DNA of 64,000 nt, taken from contig NZ_BSSQ01000019.1 in NCBI RefSeq assembly GCF_030161375.1, positions 186,001-250,000 on the forward strand. The letters run 5' to 3'. Below the pieces are notes generated by a model, which saw nothing but the letters and a program-made list of their open reading frames with translations, was not told where the DNA came from and did not search any database. Numbering within the stretch: the first letter of the stretch is position 1; each line of letters opens with the position of its first letter. Both the position numbers and the translations under genes were made by a program. Of the stretch, positions 1 through 9,459 are shown one piece after another. The DNA comes from Paenibacillus glycanilyticus. GTDB lineage: Bacteria; Bacillota; Bacilli; Paenibacillales; Paenibacillaceae.

Positions 1-1
1 C

Positions 2-280
2 AAATACGGCGATCAGATCGGGAAGGTGTATGAAAAAGGCGGACATTGCATCTGCCACGGTACCGCGATGTTCCGTGGGACTGTATTTGACAGGATCGGC
101 GGGCATACAAGACGTATTGAAGGAGCTGAAGATTACGAGTTTATTGCAAAAGTGATCAAGCCGGGAGCAAGGAACGTGGACAATTTGCGCGAGGTGCTGT
201 ATTACTACCGCAAGCATCCGAAACAACGCTCGCGCGACTATTTCGGCAAGCCGAAGAAGGAACAAGATTATGACGCGTAA
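2..280 (+). CDS. Glycosyltransferase family 2, C-terminal part (5' end outside window)
   Basis: The frame is open from the first bases of the window to a stop at 280, so the gene starts upstream. The visible 92 residues contain HGTAMFR, then a GG-H segment and EDYEF, which match the end of a GT-A fold family 2 glycosyltransferase, where an acidic pair precedes the acceptor helix. It would transfer a sugar from a nucleotide-sugar donor at the cytoplasmic face of the membrane. Its stop overlaps the start of the next glycosyltransferase by 11 bases, so the two are translationally coupled. Donor and acceptor cannot be read from this fragment. Confidence 0.7.
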   Translation, partial: KYGDQIGKVYEKGGHCICHGTAMFRGTVFDRIGGHTRRIEGAEDYEFIAKVIKPGARNVDNLREVLYYYRKHPKQRSRDYFGKPKKEQDYDA

Positions 281-1403
281 TCGAATCCGGTTGCTCATGG
301 TCATGGACAGCCTGGCTGTTGGCGGAACGGAAACCTATGTGCTTAGCCTCGTCAAATCTTTTCCGGCCATTGGCATCATGCCGGTCTACGCGGGAGGAAC
401 CGGCGTCATGTATGAATCCTTCGCCCGCATTGGCTGCCCGATTTATCGCGTTGGGCTCACAGCGGAACAGTTGCTTGACCCAGAGCAACAGGAGCAGGCG
501 GAACGCGCGCTTATGCAAATCATGCGCAGCCGCAAGATTGATATCGTCCACATTCATCAAACGCCATCCGGGCTGTATGCGGCGGAAGCAGCGAGAAAGC
601 TAGGCATCCCGGTTGTATTTACGGTGCACGGAGCGTATTATCCGCCCGAGCAGCTTCAACAGTTGAAAGCTGCGGGATGCATTTTCGTAAGCGTTAGTTT
701 TCCTGTACAAGCCTATTTGGATGTTCTAGGCATCCCGTCCCATCTGATTGCGAACGGCATTGATTTCGATCAATTCCGTTCCGAATCTTCTGCCGCATTG
801 AAAGCTAGCCTTCGTATACCGGAGGAGGAAAAAGTGATCGTGTATGCTTCCCGGCTGGCATGGGACAAAGCGGTTGTATGCGCCATGCTATTGCGGGCGG
901 CACGTTCGATTCGCCTAAGCGGCTCTGCTCCTTTTCATGTCATTATCGTGGGATCGGGCAATCAGGCATCCGTAATCACCGAGCTGGCAGAAACCTTGAA
1001 TCAGGAATGCAATACCGCGTTCATCCATTTGGTAGGAAGTCAGATGCGCATGCACGACTACTACAATATTGGCGATCTGGTTGTCGGAACCGGGCGCGTG
1101 GCGCTGGAGGCGATGGCCTGCGGCAAACCCGTCCTCGCGATAGGCAATCACGGCTATTTTGGATTAGTGGAGCAGGCTGTTTATGACGAAGCATGGCTTT
1201 ATTATTTTGGCGATCATAACTCGAAGGAACGTCCCACCGAGCAGCGGATCGGAGAAGCAATCGGAGGACTTCTTGGTTCCGCGGATCAATTGGAGGAGAT
1301 TGGAAGGCAAGGACAAGCGTGGGCGCGGGCGAACTTTCACATCCGCGACAAAGCGTTACAGATGAAAGAACTGTATGAAACCTTGCTGGCACAAACGAAT
1401 TAG
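270..1403 (+). CDS. Glycosyltransferase family 4 (GT-B fold)
   Basis: 377 residues, normal for a GT4 enzyme. The N-terminal domain opens with a beta strand and the GGTE loop (about residues 18-21) that contacts the acceptor or phosphate. The C-terminal domain carries the EAMACGKPV motif (about residues 280-288), the usual nucleotide-sugar binding site with its E. The protein is probably a retaining transferase adding a sugar to a lipid-linked surface polysaccharide. It lies between a GT2 gene and a polysaccharide pyruvyltransferase gene, in the same direction with overlap or close spacing. This suggests a cell-wall or S-layer-anchoring polysaccharide operon. The sugar specificity is not predictable. 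Confidence 0.85.
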   Translation: MTRNRIRLLMVMDSLAVGGTETYVLSLVKSFPAIGIMPVYAGGTGVMYESFARIGCPIYRVGLTAEQLLDPEQQEQAERALMQIMRSRKIDIVHIHQTPSGLYAAEAARKLGIPVVFTVHGAYYPPEQLQQLKAAGCIFVSVSFPVQAYLDVLGIPSHLIANGIDFDQFRSESSAALKASLRIPEEEKVIVYASRLAWDKAVVCAMLLRAARSIRLSGSAPFHVIIVGSGNQASVITELAETLNQECNTAFIHLVGSQMRMHDYYNIGDLVVGTGRVALEAMACGKPVLAIGNHGYFGLVEQAVYDEAWLYYFGDHNSKERPTEQRIGEAIGGLLGSADQLEEIGRQGQAWARANFHIRDKALQMKELYETLLAQTN

Positions 1404-1422
1404 GAATGGGGAGAATGCAAAG

Positions 1423-2493
1423 ATGCGAAAAGTATTGTATTTAGGGTGGATCGGGTTCAACAATCTGGGGGACGAGTGGATGTGGGAGATGTTCAACGAG
1501 CTGGCGGAGACCCATCTGAAGAAAGACGAATATCAAGTCATCCCCTCTTTGCCGAACGTGGAATGGAAGAAAGTAAACGAATACGACACGATTGTTCTCG
1601 GTGGCGGCTCGCTGATCGTTCCCGGTTACGTCGACCTGGTTCATGAAGCGCTTGAGCTTGGGAAAAACATCGTGTTCTGGGGCAGCGGACATGACCGTCT
1701 CCATCAATGGCTGCCTTCTGCAGACGGACGGTTGAAGCCGGCGGCCGCGCTTGAGACCGCGCCATACAGCAAGAAGCTGAAAGCGATTATGGAGCATAAT
1801 GCTTATTGCGGCGTGCGCGGGCCGTGGACGGTTGATTATATAGAATCTCTTGGCGCCTATTCCAATAAGATCTCGATCAGCGGGGATCCCGCCATGCTGA
1901 TGAACGCATTGAACCCGGTCGATAGGTCAGACAGAAGCGTCCAAATCGGGAACAAGCGGACGATTGGCATCAACTGGGGCACTTCCTATAACCGGATCTA
2001 CGGCGGCAGCGAGGAAAAGGTGGAGAACGCGCTTGCCGAAGCCGGACGTACTCTGCTTGCGCTCGGGTATAACCTTCACCTGTATTCGGTATGGGGACCG
2101 GATAAAGAGGCTTTGGCCAGACTCTACGGTAAGATTGGCCATGACGAACGAGTAACGATGGATCCCAAGGTCTATTCGGCTGCGGATTATGTACAGCTGT
2201 TAAGCAGCTTCACGGCAACGATAAATTTCAAGCTGCATGCCAATTTACTATCCGCAGCGGCGAACGTTCCTTTTGTCTGTATCGGTTACCGGTTTAAGAG
2301 CTTTGATCTGATGCATGGTCTTGGTTTGGCGGATTGGATCGTAAGCGCGGATGATACGCAATTGAGTATTAAGCTAATTCAAAAAGCCCAGGCCGCGGCG
2401 GCTTGGAGAGAAGGGTATGCCAGCAAGCTTGAGGAAGGGCGGCAAGCCGCTTATCAATCGCTCGTTACGCCTTTCCGCGAAGGGTTGTTCTAA
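1423..2493 (+). CDS. Polysaccharide pyruvyl transferase family protein
   Basis: 356 residues from the ATG at 1423, which has GGGGAG nine bases upstream; an earlier in-frame ATG at 1375 lies inside the preceding gene and lacks a ribosome site. The opening MRKVLYLGW with a following NLGDE, a GGGS strand near residue 62 and FKLHAN near residue 268 match the pyruvyltransferase family that includes CsaB. CsaB adds a ketal-linked pyruvate to the secondary cell-wall polysaccharide that SLH domains bind. An SLH protein is encoded at 52730-54100 of this window, so a CsaB-like role fits, but EPS pyruvylation is also possible. Confidence 0.8.
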   Translation: MRKVLYLGWIGFNNLGDEWMWEMFNELAETHLKKDEYQVIPSLPNVEWKKVNEYDTIVLGGGSLIVPGYVDLVHEALELGKNIVFWGSGHDRLHQWLPSADGRLKPAAALETAPYSKKLKAIMEHNAYCGVRGPWTVDYIESLGAYSNKISISGDPAMLMNALNPVDRSDRSVQIGNKRTIGINWGTSYNRIYGGSEEKVENALAEAGRTLLALGYNLHLYSVWGPDKEALARLYGKIGHDERVTMDPKVYSAADYVQLLSSFTATINFKLHANLLSAAANVPFVCIGYRFKSFDLMHGLGLADWIVSADDTQLSIKLIQKAQAAAAWREGYASKLEEGRQAAYQSLVTPFREGLF

Positions 2494-2540
2494 TCACTCG
2501 TGACAACCGATTAAACAAGCTATATAGTTAAGTTGTTCAG

Positions 2541-2564
2541 GCAGCCAACCGGCTGCTTTTTTTT
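2541..2564 (+). terminator. Intrinsic terminator of the polysaccharide genes
   Basis: A 6-bp stem (GCAGCC/GGCTGC) with loop AACC is followed by eight T. It lies 47 bases after the pyruvyltransferase stop. Confidence 0.85.
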
Positions 2565-2602
2565 ATTGGGAATAATGATCAGGAATATTTTTATTATATA
2601 AA

Positions 2603-2633
2603 TGAACTTTTTAACCTTCTGCATGCTCTTATC
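2603..2633 (+). promoter_or_regulatory. Possible ECF-type promoter before the sigma factor gene
   Basis: TGAACTTTTT followed 14 bases later by CTTATC resembles the TGAAC/CGTC-like layout of ECF sigma promoters. Autoregulation is common for this sigma/anti-sigma arrangement. The match is weak and no second copy was found in the window to test it. Confidence 0.3.
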
Positions 2634-2651
2634 TATGAAAGGGGAGAGAAC

Positions 2652-3197
2652 ATGAAAGTAAGTCGTCTGGTCAGACAAGCCCAAAAGGGCAACAAAGATG
2701 CTTTATTACAACTGATTATGGCCGATCAGGACGCTTATTATCGCCTTGCTTACTCCTATATGGGCAATGAGCATGATGCGATGGACGCGATGGAGGATAT
2801 GATCGTAACCTTGTATGAAAAAATCGATCAGCTTCAGAAAGGCGAAGCCTTCTATAGTTGGAGCAAAACGATTCTCGTTAATCGGTGCAAAGCTTTGCAC
2901 CGGAAGAAAGAGAAACATCTGCCGCTGGAAGAAGAGCAAGATACGGAAGTATCGACATTATCGGACGTGAATCCGTACCGAAGTACGGAAGACGAGATGG
3001 ACATGCAGACGCTGCTGTCGCACCTGAACGATTATCAACGAGAGGCCATCGAGCTTCGGTATGTGCATGATTTGCCGTATCACACCATTGCGGAAATGAC
3101 GGGCGCGCCGCTTGGTACGATCAAATCAAGAATTTCACAGGGCATTCGGAAATTAAAAGGAATTATCGGAGGTGATCGTTATGAGTACGATCGATGA
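2652..3197 (+). CDS. ECF-type RNA polymerase sigma factor
   Basis: 181 residues with the two conserved parts of an extracytoplasmic-function sigma factor. Region 2 covers about residues 20-85 and includes WSKTILVNRCK. Region 4 (about residues 120-175) has the helix-turn-helix Y-HTIAEMTGAPLGTIKSR. Start ATG 2652 has AAAGGGGAG upstream. The next gene encodes a membrane protein overlapping by 17 bases, which is the usual arrangement for a sigma factor and its anti-sigma factor. It probably controls a cell-envelope stress regulon and its own operon. It resembles the SigV/SigW-like groups but cannot be placed exactly. Confidence 0.88.
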   Translation: MKVSRLVRQAQKGNKDALLQLIMADQDAYYRLAYSYMGNEHDAMDAMEDMIVTLYEKIDQLQKGEAFYSWSKTILVNRCKALHRKKEKHLPLEEEQDTEVSTLSDVNPYRSTEDEMDMQTLLSHLNDYQREAIELRYVHDLPYHTIAEMTGAPLGTIKSRISQGIRKLKGIIGGDRYEYDR

Positions 3198-4497
3198 GAA
3201 ATTGCGTATGCACAAACAAAACTTGAATCAGATCAAAGCACCCGAGGAGCTAGAGGATCGGCTGCGCCAAGCGCTGCATCGTATTCCGGAACGAAAAGGG
3301 AAGAAGAACAAAAACAAAATTTTGACTTGGAGCTTATCGGCAGCCGCCGCTCTCATTCTTCTTGTTTCAACCTATCAATATCCGGCCTTCGCGTATTACG
3401 GAAGCAAGCTGCTAAACCAGATGGAATTGTCTTCGCTTAACTTTGCCGAGGTTGCCGAGCAAGGCTACGGACAAACCGTTAACAAAAGCAAAACGTTTGA
3501 AGACGGCACAACCATTACCGTTAACGGCGTTATAGCCGACGACAATCAGTTTCTGATGTATTACACGATTGATCTTCCGGGAGATGAGACTTTTAAAGTT
3601 GGTGAGTTTATAGATTATGATGTCTTACAGTTAAAAGGATTTCTGACGGATTCCAGGATGGTTACAGGCAGCGGTGGATTAAGCGATGATCATACACAAT
3701 TTCTTGGGGTCAACAAATTTGAGAAGGTAAGTCCATTATCGCGTAAATTAACCGCTTATTTCAGTCAGCGGCTTGAGAATGGTACGCTAGAAAAATATCC
3801 GATCACCTTCAAATTTAATGCGAACAAAGCAATGAAGAGTATGGTCAAGGAAAAATTAGATCTATCGGTACCCGTCGATGAAGGAGCGGTTCACTATGAT
3901 ACGATCACCGCTTCTCCTACGGCAACGGTTATTAGAGGCCATTACGAATTGGATAATAACGATGGATTTCCTATGTTCCCCGGTAAAACCAAGCTACTAG
4001 TAAATGGGAAGGAAGTCGAATCTTTTGGATACCGTGCGCAAAGGATTGGTGATAGATCCTTTGAGATTAACTACGACGTTCTTCCAACGGATCAGATTGA
4101 ATCTATCGAAGTCGTGCTCGAAAACTTCGCCGGGTACCAGAAAATGACGGAACCGATATCGCTCGCGGCGCCATCCGACCGTTCCATCAAGGTGGGCAGC
4201 GAGAAGTTGTGGGTCCGCAGCGTAACCAAAACAACCAACGGATATGATATCGTTATCGCTAGAAAGCAATTCACGATTTTGGACAAACAAAATTTGGCCG
4301 TACAAGCAGGGGGAAAAAGCGTTCCCGTCCATTCGATCTCGATGTCCTGTCCTTGGGATCTCGGAAACGGCAACATTTTATGGGAGCAGACCTATTCCGT
4401 TCAAACAACGGACAAACCTGAAGCTTTACTATTGAGCGGTTTCCATTATATTAAGACATATAATAAATCGTTCACGATCCCTGTCGGAAACAAATAA
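3181..4497 (+). CDS. DUF4179 membrane protein, probable anti-sigma factor
   Basis: 438 residues from ATG 3181, which has GGAGGTGAT five bases upstream; the in-frame GTG at 3172 sits inside that ribosome site. A short charged cytoplasmic N-terminus (about 40 residues) precedes one hydrophobic segment around residues 43-62 and a long extracellular part rich in beta strands. This is the layout of DUF4179 proteins, which are encoded next to ECF sigma factors and are thought to hold them at the membrane. The 17-base overlap with the sigma gene supports partnership. The signal sensed by the external domain is unknown. Confidence 0.8.
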   Translation: MSTIDEKLRMHKQNLNQIKAPEELEDRLRQALHRIPERKGKKNKNKILTWSLSAAAALILLVSTYQYPAFAYYGSKLLNQMELSSLNFAEVAEQGYGQTVNKSKTFEDGTTITVNGVIADDNQFLMYYTIDLPGDETFKVGEFIDYDVLQLKGFLTDSRMVTGSGGLSDDHTQFLGVNKFEKVSPLSRKLTAYFSQRLENGTLEKYPITFKFNANKAMKSMVKEKLDLSVPVDEGAVHYDTITASPTATVIRGHYELDNNDGFPMFPGKTKLLVNGKEVESFGYRAQRIGDRSFEINYDVLPTDQIESIEVVLENFAGYQKMTEPISLAAPSDRSIKVGSEKLWVRSVTKTTNGYDIVIARKQFTILDKQNLAVQAGGKSVPVHSISMSCPWDLGNGNILWEQTYSVQTTDKPEALLLSGFHYIKTYNKSFTIPVGNK

Positions 4498-4535
4498 AGG
4501 CAGAATAAGAACGAAGGATTGCCGGAGGTAAATAG

Positions 4536-5228
4536 ATGTTACTAGAAGTTATAGCAACTTGCATGGACGACGCGCTCCGCGCGGAAGAGAGTGGGGCAGA
4601 CCGGCTTGAGCTTATTACCGCCATTACTGAAGGCGGATTAACACCGGGCATCGGACTGGTTGAACAGGTGGTGCGGACTGTCCGTATTCCGGTATTTGTC
4701 ATGGTGCGCCCTCACAGCAGAACCTTCGCCTACTCCGAACAGGAAATTGAGACAATGGCTTTGGAGATCAAGGCTATCGTGAAATCCGGGGCAGCCGGCG
4801 TTGTGCTTGGCACATTAACTCCGGAGGGGAAGATTGACGAGCATGCGCTAGAGCGGCTGCTGCCGCTCGCTGGCAACCTCCAAGTGACGTTCCATCGTGC
4901 TTTCGATGAGCTGGCCGATCAGCATGAGGGGCTTCGAACGCTCATGAAATACCCGCAAATTACGCGCGTGTTGACTTCTGCAGGTCCCAAACCGGCGGTG
5001 TTATCCGTCAAAGAAATGAAGGAACTTGTTGCGGTAGCGAGCGGCAGCCGTCTGACGATCTTGGCCGGTAGCGGCCTGACAACCGAAGGTATCACCGCGT
5101 TTATACAGGAGACCGGAGTGAAGGAAGTCCATTTCGGATCAGCCGTTCGATTGGGCAAATCCAATCTGTCTCCGATCGACAAGGAGACGCTGCGTGCGCT
5201 GGCGGATAACGTACACAACATGAAGTAA
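4536..5228 (+). CDS. cutC: CutC family protein (copper homeostasis protein CutC)
   Basis: 230 residues, full length for a CutC TIM-barrel protein. The N-terminus MLLEVIATCMDDA followed by GADRLEL, then GGLTPG, VMVRP and TFHRAFDE, are family hallmarks in the usual order. The C-terminal GSGLT loop closes the barrel. CutC was named for copper tolerance in E. coli, but its biochemical activity is unsettled. ATG 4536 follows GGAGGT at good spacing. The gene is alone, with a terminator after it and the anti-sigma gene 38 bases before it. Confidence 0.92.
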   Translation: MLLEVIATCMDDALRAEESGADRLELITAITEGGLTPGIGLVEQVVRTVRIPVFVMVRPHSRTFAYSEQEIETMALEIKAIVKSGAAGVVLGTLTPEGKIDEHALERLLPLAGNLQVTFHRAFDELADQHEGLRTLMKYPQITRVLTSAGPKPAVLSVKEMKELVAVASGSRLTILAGSGLTTEGITAFIQETGVKEVHFGSAVRLGKSNLSPIDKETLRALADNVHNMK

Positions 5229-5237
5229 GCGGAATGC

Positions 5238-5273
5238 AAAAAGAACCTGGACCAAATGGTCCAGGTTCTTTTT
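5238..5273. terminator. Intrinsic terminator after cutC
   Basis: A perfect 13-bp stem (5241-5253 with 5258-5270) encloses loop AAAT and is followed by five T. A matching A-run on the left would let it act in both directions. Confidence 0.9.
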
Positions 5274-5274
5274 A

Positions 5275-5303
5275 TTGCATGGAAACAAACGTAATGCTAT
5301 AAT
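5275..5303 (+). promoter_or_regulatory. SigA-type promoter of the rifampin phosphotransferase gene
   Basis: TTGCAT, a 17-base spacer and TATAAT, with TG one base before the -10 (extended -10). The -35 overlaps the end of the cutC terminator. The predicted start near 5310 leaves an untranslated leader of about 115 bases before the ATG at 5425. I did not find the actinobacterial rifamycin-associated inverted repeat in this leader. Confidence 0.75.
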
Positions 5304-5424
5304 CAATTCACGACTGTAAAGTCAAATTTAGACGTAGTTTATATATCTTACAAATTAATTGTACCATGCTGGTGGAACTCTTGTCAAACATTTTTAACAA
5401 ATCATTAGTCAGGAGAGATGCGGA

Positions 5425-8040
5425 ATGAAGACACGGGTTCTCGGCTTTCAGGAAATGGATCAAACGGAGCTGCGGCTTGTTGGCGGAAAAGGATTAAATC
5501 TTGGAGAATTAACTAAAATCGAAGGATTACGGGTACCGGATGGATTCATCGTCACAACGGAAGCGTATCGACAAGCTCTTCAACACAACGGCAAGTTAGA
5601 TGATCTTGTGGACCGTTTATCTCTACTTAAAGCAGGCGATCGTGTACAAATAAGCGAAATCAGCAAGCAGATCAGGCAACTCATTATGGCGATTGAAATT
5701 CCTTCCGAAGTGGCGGCAGACGTCACTGCCTACCTTAACCGCTTTGGAGAGGACCATGCTTATGCCGTTCGCTCCAGCGCAACCGCCGAAGATTTGCCGC
5801 ATGCCTCTTTTGCCGGACAACAGGATACTTATTTAAATATCGTCGGTGTGAAATCCGTTCTGCAACATATTAGCCGGTGCTGGGCGTCTTTATTTACAGA
5901 TCGCGCGGTTGTATACCGCATGCAAAACGGATTTGATCACCGGCAAGTCTACTTAGCCGTTATCGTTCAAAGAATGGTTTTCCCGCAGGCATCAGGCATT
6001 TTATTTACAGCGGATCCCATTACGTCTAACCGGAAGATCGTGTCCATTGATGCCGGCTTTGGGCTGGGAGAAGCGTTGGTATCCGGTCTCGTATCCGCCG
6101 ATAGTTATCAAGTGCGAGACGGGGAGATTGTCGGGAAGCGGATAGCGGCGAAGCAAGTGGCCATCTACGGGCGGGCGGAAGGCGGAACAGAGACGTTTGC
6201 GATCGATCCTGCTGAAAGAGAGAAGCAAACTTTGACGGAGCAGCAAATTTTGCAATTGGAGCGTATCGGCAGACAGATTGAAGCCTATTTCGGCTATCCG
6301 CAAGATATCGAGTGGTGCTTGGACCAAGAAGATGTCTATGTGGTGCAGAGCCGGCCGATCACGACGTTATATCCCATTCCGGAAGCAAAGGATCAAGCAA
6401 ACCATGTTTATATTTCTGTCGGCCACCAGCAAATGATGACCGATGCCATGAAACCGCTGGGATTATCCTTTTACCTGTTAACGACTCCCGCACCTATGCG
6501 GACCGCAGGCGGACGGCTGTTTGTCGATATTACTCCGCTTCTCTCAACGACAGTCGGCAGGGATCGGCTCGTAGCGTTAGGGCAATCCGATCCGCTACTG
6601 AAAGACGCGTTTGCTACCATCATAGAGCGGGACTTTATCAAAATCATGCCAATGGAGCAGCAGGGTCCTCCGCCTGGCAACCGGGGGAACGCCAACCAGC
6701 AACCAGGGTCGACATCTTCAACTGAAATAGACCCGTCAATTGTTAATGAACTAATTGCAAGAACCGAGAACTCGATCGAACAATTAAGACAAAACATCCA
6801 GTCCAAATCTGGACCCGAGCTGTTTGCGTATATCGTTGACGACATGCAAAACCAGCTCAAAAAGCTGTTATTTGACCCGCAAAGCACGGCTGTATTTATG
6901 GCAGCAATGGACGCGACGGCGTGGATCAACGACAAGATGGAGGAGTGGCTTGGAGAAACCCATGCAGCGGATCCGCTGGCGCAATCCGTACCCCACAATA
7001 TTACTTCCGAGATGGGTCTGGCATTATTAGAAGTTGCCGACGTTATTCGGCCTTATCCGGAAGTGATTGAGTATCTCCAGCACACAAAAGACGAGAATTT
7101 CTTGAAGGAACTGATCAAGCTTGAAGGCGGAGAGATCTGCAAGGTTGCCATTAAGGATTATCTTCGAAAATACGGCATGCGATGCGCCGGGGAGATCGAT
7201 ATTTCAAGAACAAGATGGAGCGAAAATCCGCTTACTCTGGTACCGCTGATCCTTGGCAATATTAAAAGCTTTGAACCGGGTGAAAGTTCACGAAGATTCG
7301 AGCATGGCCTGCAAGCTGCTTCAGGCCAAGAACAAGAGCTGCTCGCACGTCTCAAAACATTGCCGGATGGGGAACAAAAAGCGGCCGAAACCAAACAAAA
7401 AATCGATCTCATCAGGAATTTCATGGGCTACCGGGAATACCCGAAATACGGGATGATCAATCGATATTTCATTTATAAGCTTGCTTTGCTCAAAGAGGGC
7501 GAACAACTCGTACAAGCAAATGTACTTGAAGAGCCGGAGGATATTTTTTATCTCTCTTTCGAAGAGCTGCAGGAAGCGGTTCGCGCATCGGCGTTAGATT
7601 ATCGGATTATCAGCAAACGCAAAGACGAGTACAAACGATATGAGAAGCTGACTCCGCCGCGCATGATCACCTCTGACGGCGAGATCATTGTTGGCTCGTA
7701 CAAACGCGACAATCTGCCTTCCGGCGCGATTGCGGGGCTGGCGGTTTCATCCGGCGTGATTGAAGGCCGGGCACGGGTAATGGTAACGATGGACGATGCG
7801 GATTTGGAAGAAGGGGATATTCTGGTCACGGCCTTTACGGATCCAAGCTGGACTCCATTGTTTGTATCTATTAAAGGTTTGGTCACCGAAGTTGGCGGAC
7901 TTATGACCCACGGGGCCGTTATAGCCCGCGAATACGGTTTGCCGGCCGTAGTTGGGGTGGAGGATGCGACCAAACGGATCAAAGACGGAGATCGGATCCG
8001 CGTGAATGGGACGGAAGGCTATATCGAAATCTTGCGGTAG
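5425..8040 (+). CDS. rph: Rifampin phosphotransferase (PEP-synthase-like, RPH family)
   Basis: 871 residues, close to the roughly 867 of Listeria RPH. The N-terminal ATP-grasp domain (about residues 1-315) shows VGGKGLNLGEL, AVRSSATAEDLP with FAGQQDTYLN, and DIEWCLD near its end. A central rifampin-binding domain follows. The C-terminal swivelling domain carries THGAVIAREYGLPAVVG with the phosphate-carrier His at residue 829. RPH enzymes transfer the beta-phosphate of ATP to the C21 hydroxyl of rifamycins and inactivate them. A PEP synthase would be shorter and keep a PEP-binding barrel in place of the rifampin domain, so RPH is preferred. The gene is monocistronic with its own promoter. Confidence 0.88.
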   Translation: MKTRVLGFQEMDQTELRLVGGKGLNLGELTKIEGLRVPDGFIVTTEAYRQALQHNGKLDDLVDRLSLLKAGDRVQISEISKQIRQLIMAIEIPSEVAADVTAYLNRFGEDHAYAVRSSATAEDLPHASFAGQQDTYLNIVGVKSVLQHISRCWASLFTDRAVVYRMQNGFDHRQVYLAVIVQRMVFPQASGILFTADPITSNRKIVSIDAGFGLGEALVSGLVSADSYQVRDGEIVGKRIAAKQVAIYGRAEGGTETFAIDPAEREKQTLTEQQILQLERIGRQIEAYFGYPQDIEWCLDQEDVYVVQSRPITTLYPIPEAKDQANHVYISVGHQQMMTDAMKPLGLSFYLLTTPAPMRTAGGRLFVDITPLLSTTVGRDRLVALGQSDPLLKDAFATIIERDFIKIMPMEQQGPPPGNRGNANQQPGSTSSTEIDPSIVNELIARTENSIEQLRQNIQSKSGPELFAYIVDDMQNQLKKLLFDPQSTAVFMAAMDATAWINDKMEEWLGETHAADPLAQSVPHNITSEMGLALLEVADVIRPYPEVIEYLQHTKDENFLKELIKLEGGEICKVAIKDYLRKYGMRCAGEIDISRTRWSENPLTLVPLILGNIKSFEPGESSRRFEHGLQAASGQEQELLARLKTLPDGEQKAAETKQKIDLIRNFMGYREYPKYGMINRYFIYKLALLKEGEQLVQANVLEEPEDIFYLSFEELQEAVRASALDYRIISKRKDEYKRYEKLTPPRMITSDGEIIVGSYKRDNLPSGAIAGLAVSSGVIEGRARVMVTMDDADLEEGDILVTAFTDPSWTPLFVSIKGLVTEVGGLMTHGAVIAREYGLPAVVGVEDATKRIKDGDRIRVNGTEGYIEILR

Positions 8041-8130
8041 CCTGTTAGAAGCAACCCTGTTCGCACAACGTATAATCCCGCTTCTTGCAGGTGTATACTA
8101 TTAGACGCCATTATAGGATAGGAGTTTAAT

Positions 8131-9351
8131 ATGCGATTACATCGAATCTACTGCGTATCCGCAGCTGCATGCATGCTTATCGTTCTTGTTCTTGGCGGAT
8201 GTATGACTAAACATCCCAGCCCATCCGCTCCCGTGACAGAACCTGAAGTAGATCCGATTGCAACCCTCGTCCAATCGATGAGCTTGCCAGAGAAGATCGG
8301 CCAAATGGTGGTTGTCGGATTGGACGGCACGGAGGTAGAACCGCCAATCCGGTCGCTCATTGCGGATAGTCACGTTGGCGGAATTATTTTGTACGGCAAT
8401 AATATCGTATCGGCTACCCAAACCAACAAGCTTGTGAATGATTTGAAGCATTTGAACCAAACTGCCGGAGCCAAGCTGCCGCTTCTCATCAGCACGGACC
8501 AAGAAGGCGGGCGGGTATCCAGATTGCCGAAGGAATTTCCAACGTTTCCTAGCAGCAAGGCTGTTGGGCGTACAAAAGATGCTGACTACGCCTACCAGGT
8601 TGGTTCTTCATTGGGCGAAGCCATGTCGGCCGTTGGCCTGAACACGGATTTTGCGCCGGTGCTTGATGTCAATACGAATCCCGACAATCCGGTGATCGGC
8701 GACCGCGCCTTTGGTTCCACAGCTGAGCTCGTCAGCAGCATGGGCGTGCAGGAGATGCTTGGAATCCAATCGCAAGGCGTGATCCCGGTTGTGAAGCATT
8801 TTCCCGGACATGGCGATACCTCGGTTGATTCGCATTTCGGCTTGCCTGTTGTTGATCATGATCTTAATCGGCTTCGCTCCGTAGAGTTTGTACCGTTCCG
8901 TGCCGCAATCGAGAAGGGCGCTCCCGTCGTGATGGTGGCTCATATTCTGATGAACAAGCTTGATCCGAACTTGCCGGCTTCCATGTCCCGCAAGGTCATT
9001 CAAGATCTTCTTCGGGGAGAACTGAAATTCGACGGGGTTGTTATAACGGACGATATGACGATGGGGGCTGTGGGAAAAGTGATGCCGATAGGTCCCGCAT
9101 CCGTTCATGCGGTACTTGCCGGCGCGGATTTGATTCTGGTCGGACATGTGTTGACCGAGCAACAAGCCGTTCTTCGTGCCCTTACCACCGCGGTGCAAAA
9201 CGGCGATATCCCGCAATCCGTCATTGATAAGAGCGTTTATCGGATCGTGAAGCTGAAGCAAAGCTACCGGTTATCGGACCAGCCGACTCCGCTAGGGAAT
9301 TTAAAGAAGCTGAATGAGCATATTAAAGCTGCTTTAAACCATTCTTCCTAA
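8131..9351 (+). CDS. nagZ: Lipoprotein beta-N-acetylhexosaminidase (NagZ-like, GH3)
   Basis: 406 residues. A signal peptide of about 24 residues ends in the lipobox LGGC, so the mature enzyme is anchored outside the membrane. The GH3 domain contains DQEGGRVSRL, the NagZ His motif KHFPGHGDTSVDSH, and ITDDMTMGA with the nucleophile Asp. NagZ removes N-acetylglucosamine from muropeptides; in Bacillus the secreted form acts in cell-wall recycling. Here there is no second C-terminal domain, unlike the longer B. subtilis protein. ATG 8131 follows AGGAG. A TATAAT at 8071-8076 may be its -10 but the matching -35 is poor. Confidence 0.88.
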   Translation: MRLHRIYCVSAAACMLIVLVLGGCMTKHPSPSAPVTEPEVDPIATLVQSMSLPEKIGQMVVVGLDGTEVEPPIRSLIADSHVGGIILYGNNIVSATQTNKLVNDLKHLNQTAGAKLPLLISTDQEGGRVSRLPKEFPTFPSSKAVGRTKDADYAYQVGSSLGEAMSAVGLNTDFAPVLDVNTNPDNPVIGDRAFGSTAELVSSMGVQEMLGIQSQGVIPVVKHFPGHGDTSVDSHFGLPVVDHDLNRLRSVEFVPFRAAIEKGAPVVMVAHILMNKLDPNLPASMSRKVIQDLLRGELKFDGVVITDDMTMGAVGKVMPIGPASVHAVLAGADLILVGHVLTEQQAVLRALTTAVQNGDIPQSVIDKSVYRIVKLKQSYRLSDQPTPLGNLKKLNEHIKAALNHSS

Positions 9352-9459
9352 CGGGAGGATGGTTTATTTGATTTGCTGGCTGAACAAGCTTTACTCGCGA
9401 ACATACGTTTGATATAGTCGAATTACTATGGTTGCACGATGGGGAGAAGGAAAACGCAA

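Noticed and set aside
156..560. Reverse-strand open frame over the glycosyltransferase gene
   Set aside because: Shadow of a real gene; no ribosome site, and the forward frame has family motifs.
5304..5424. Rifamycin-associated element in the rph leader
   Set aside because: No clear inverted repeat like the actinobacterial element was found.
8045..8076. Strong promoter before nagZ
   Set aside because: TATAAT at 8071 lacks a -35 at the right distance.
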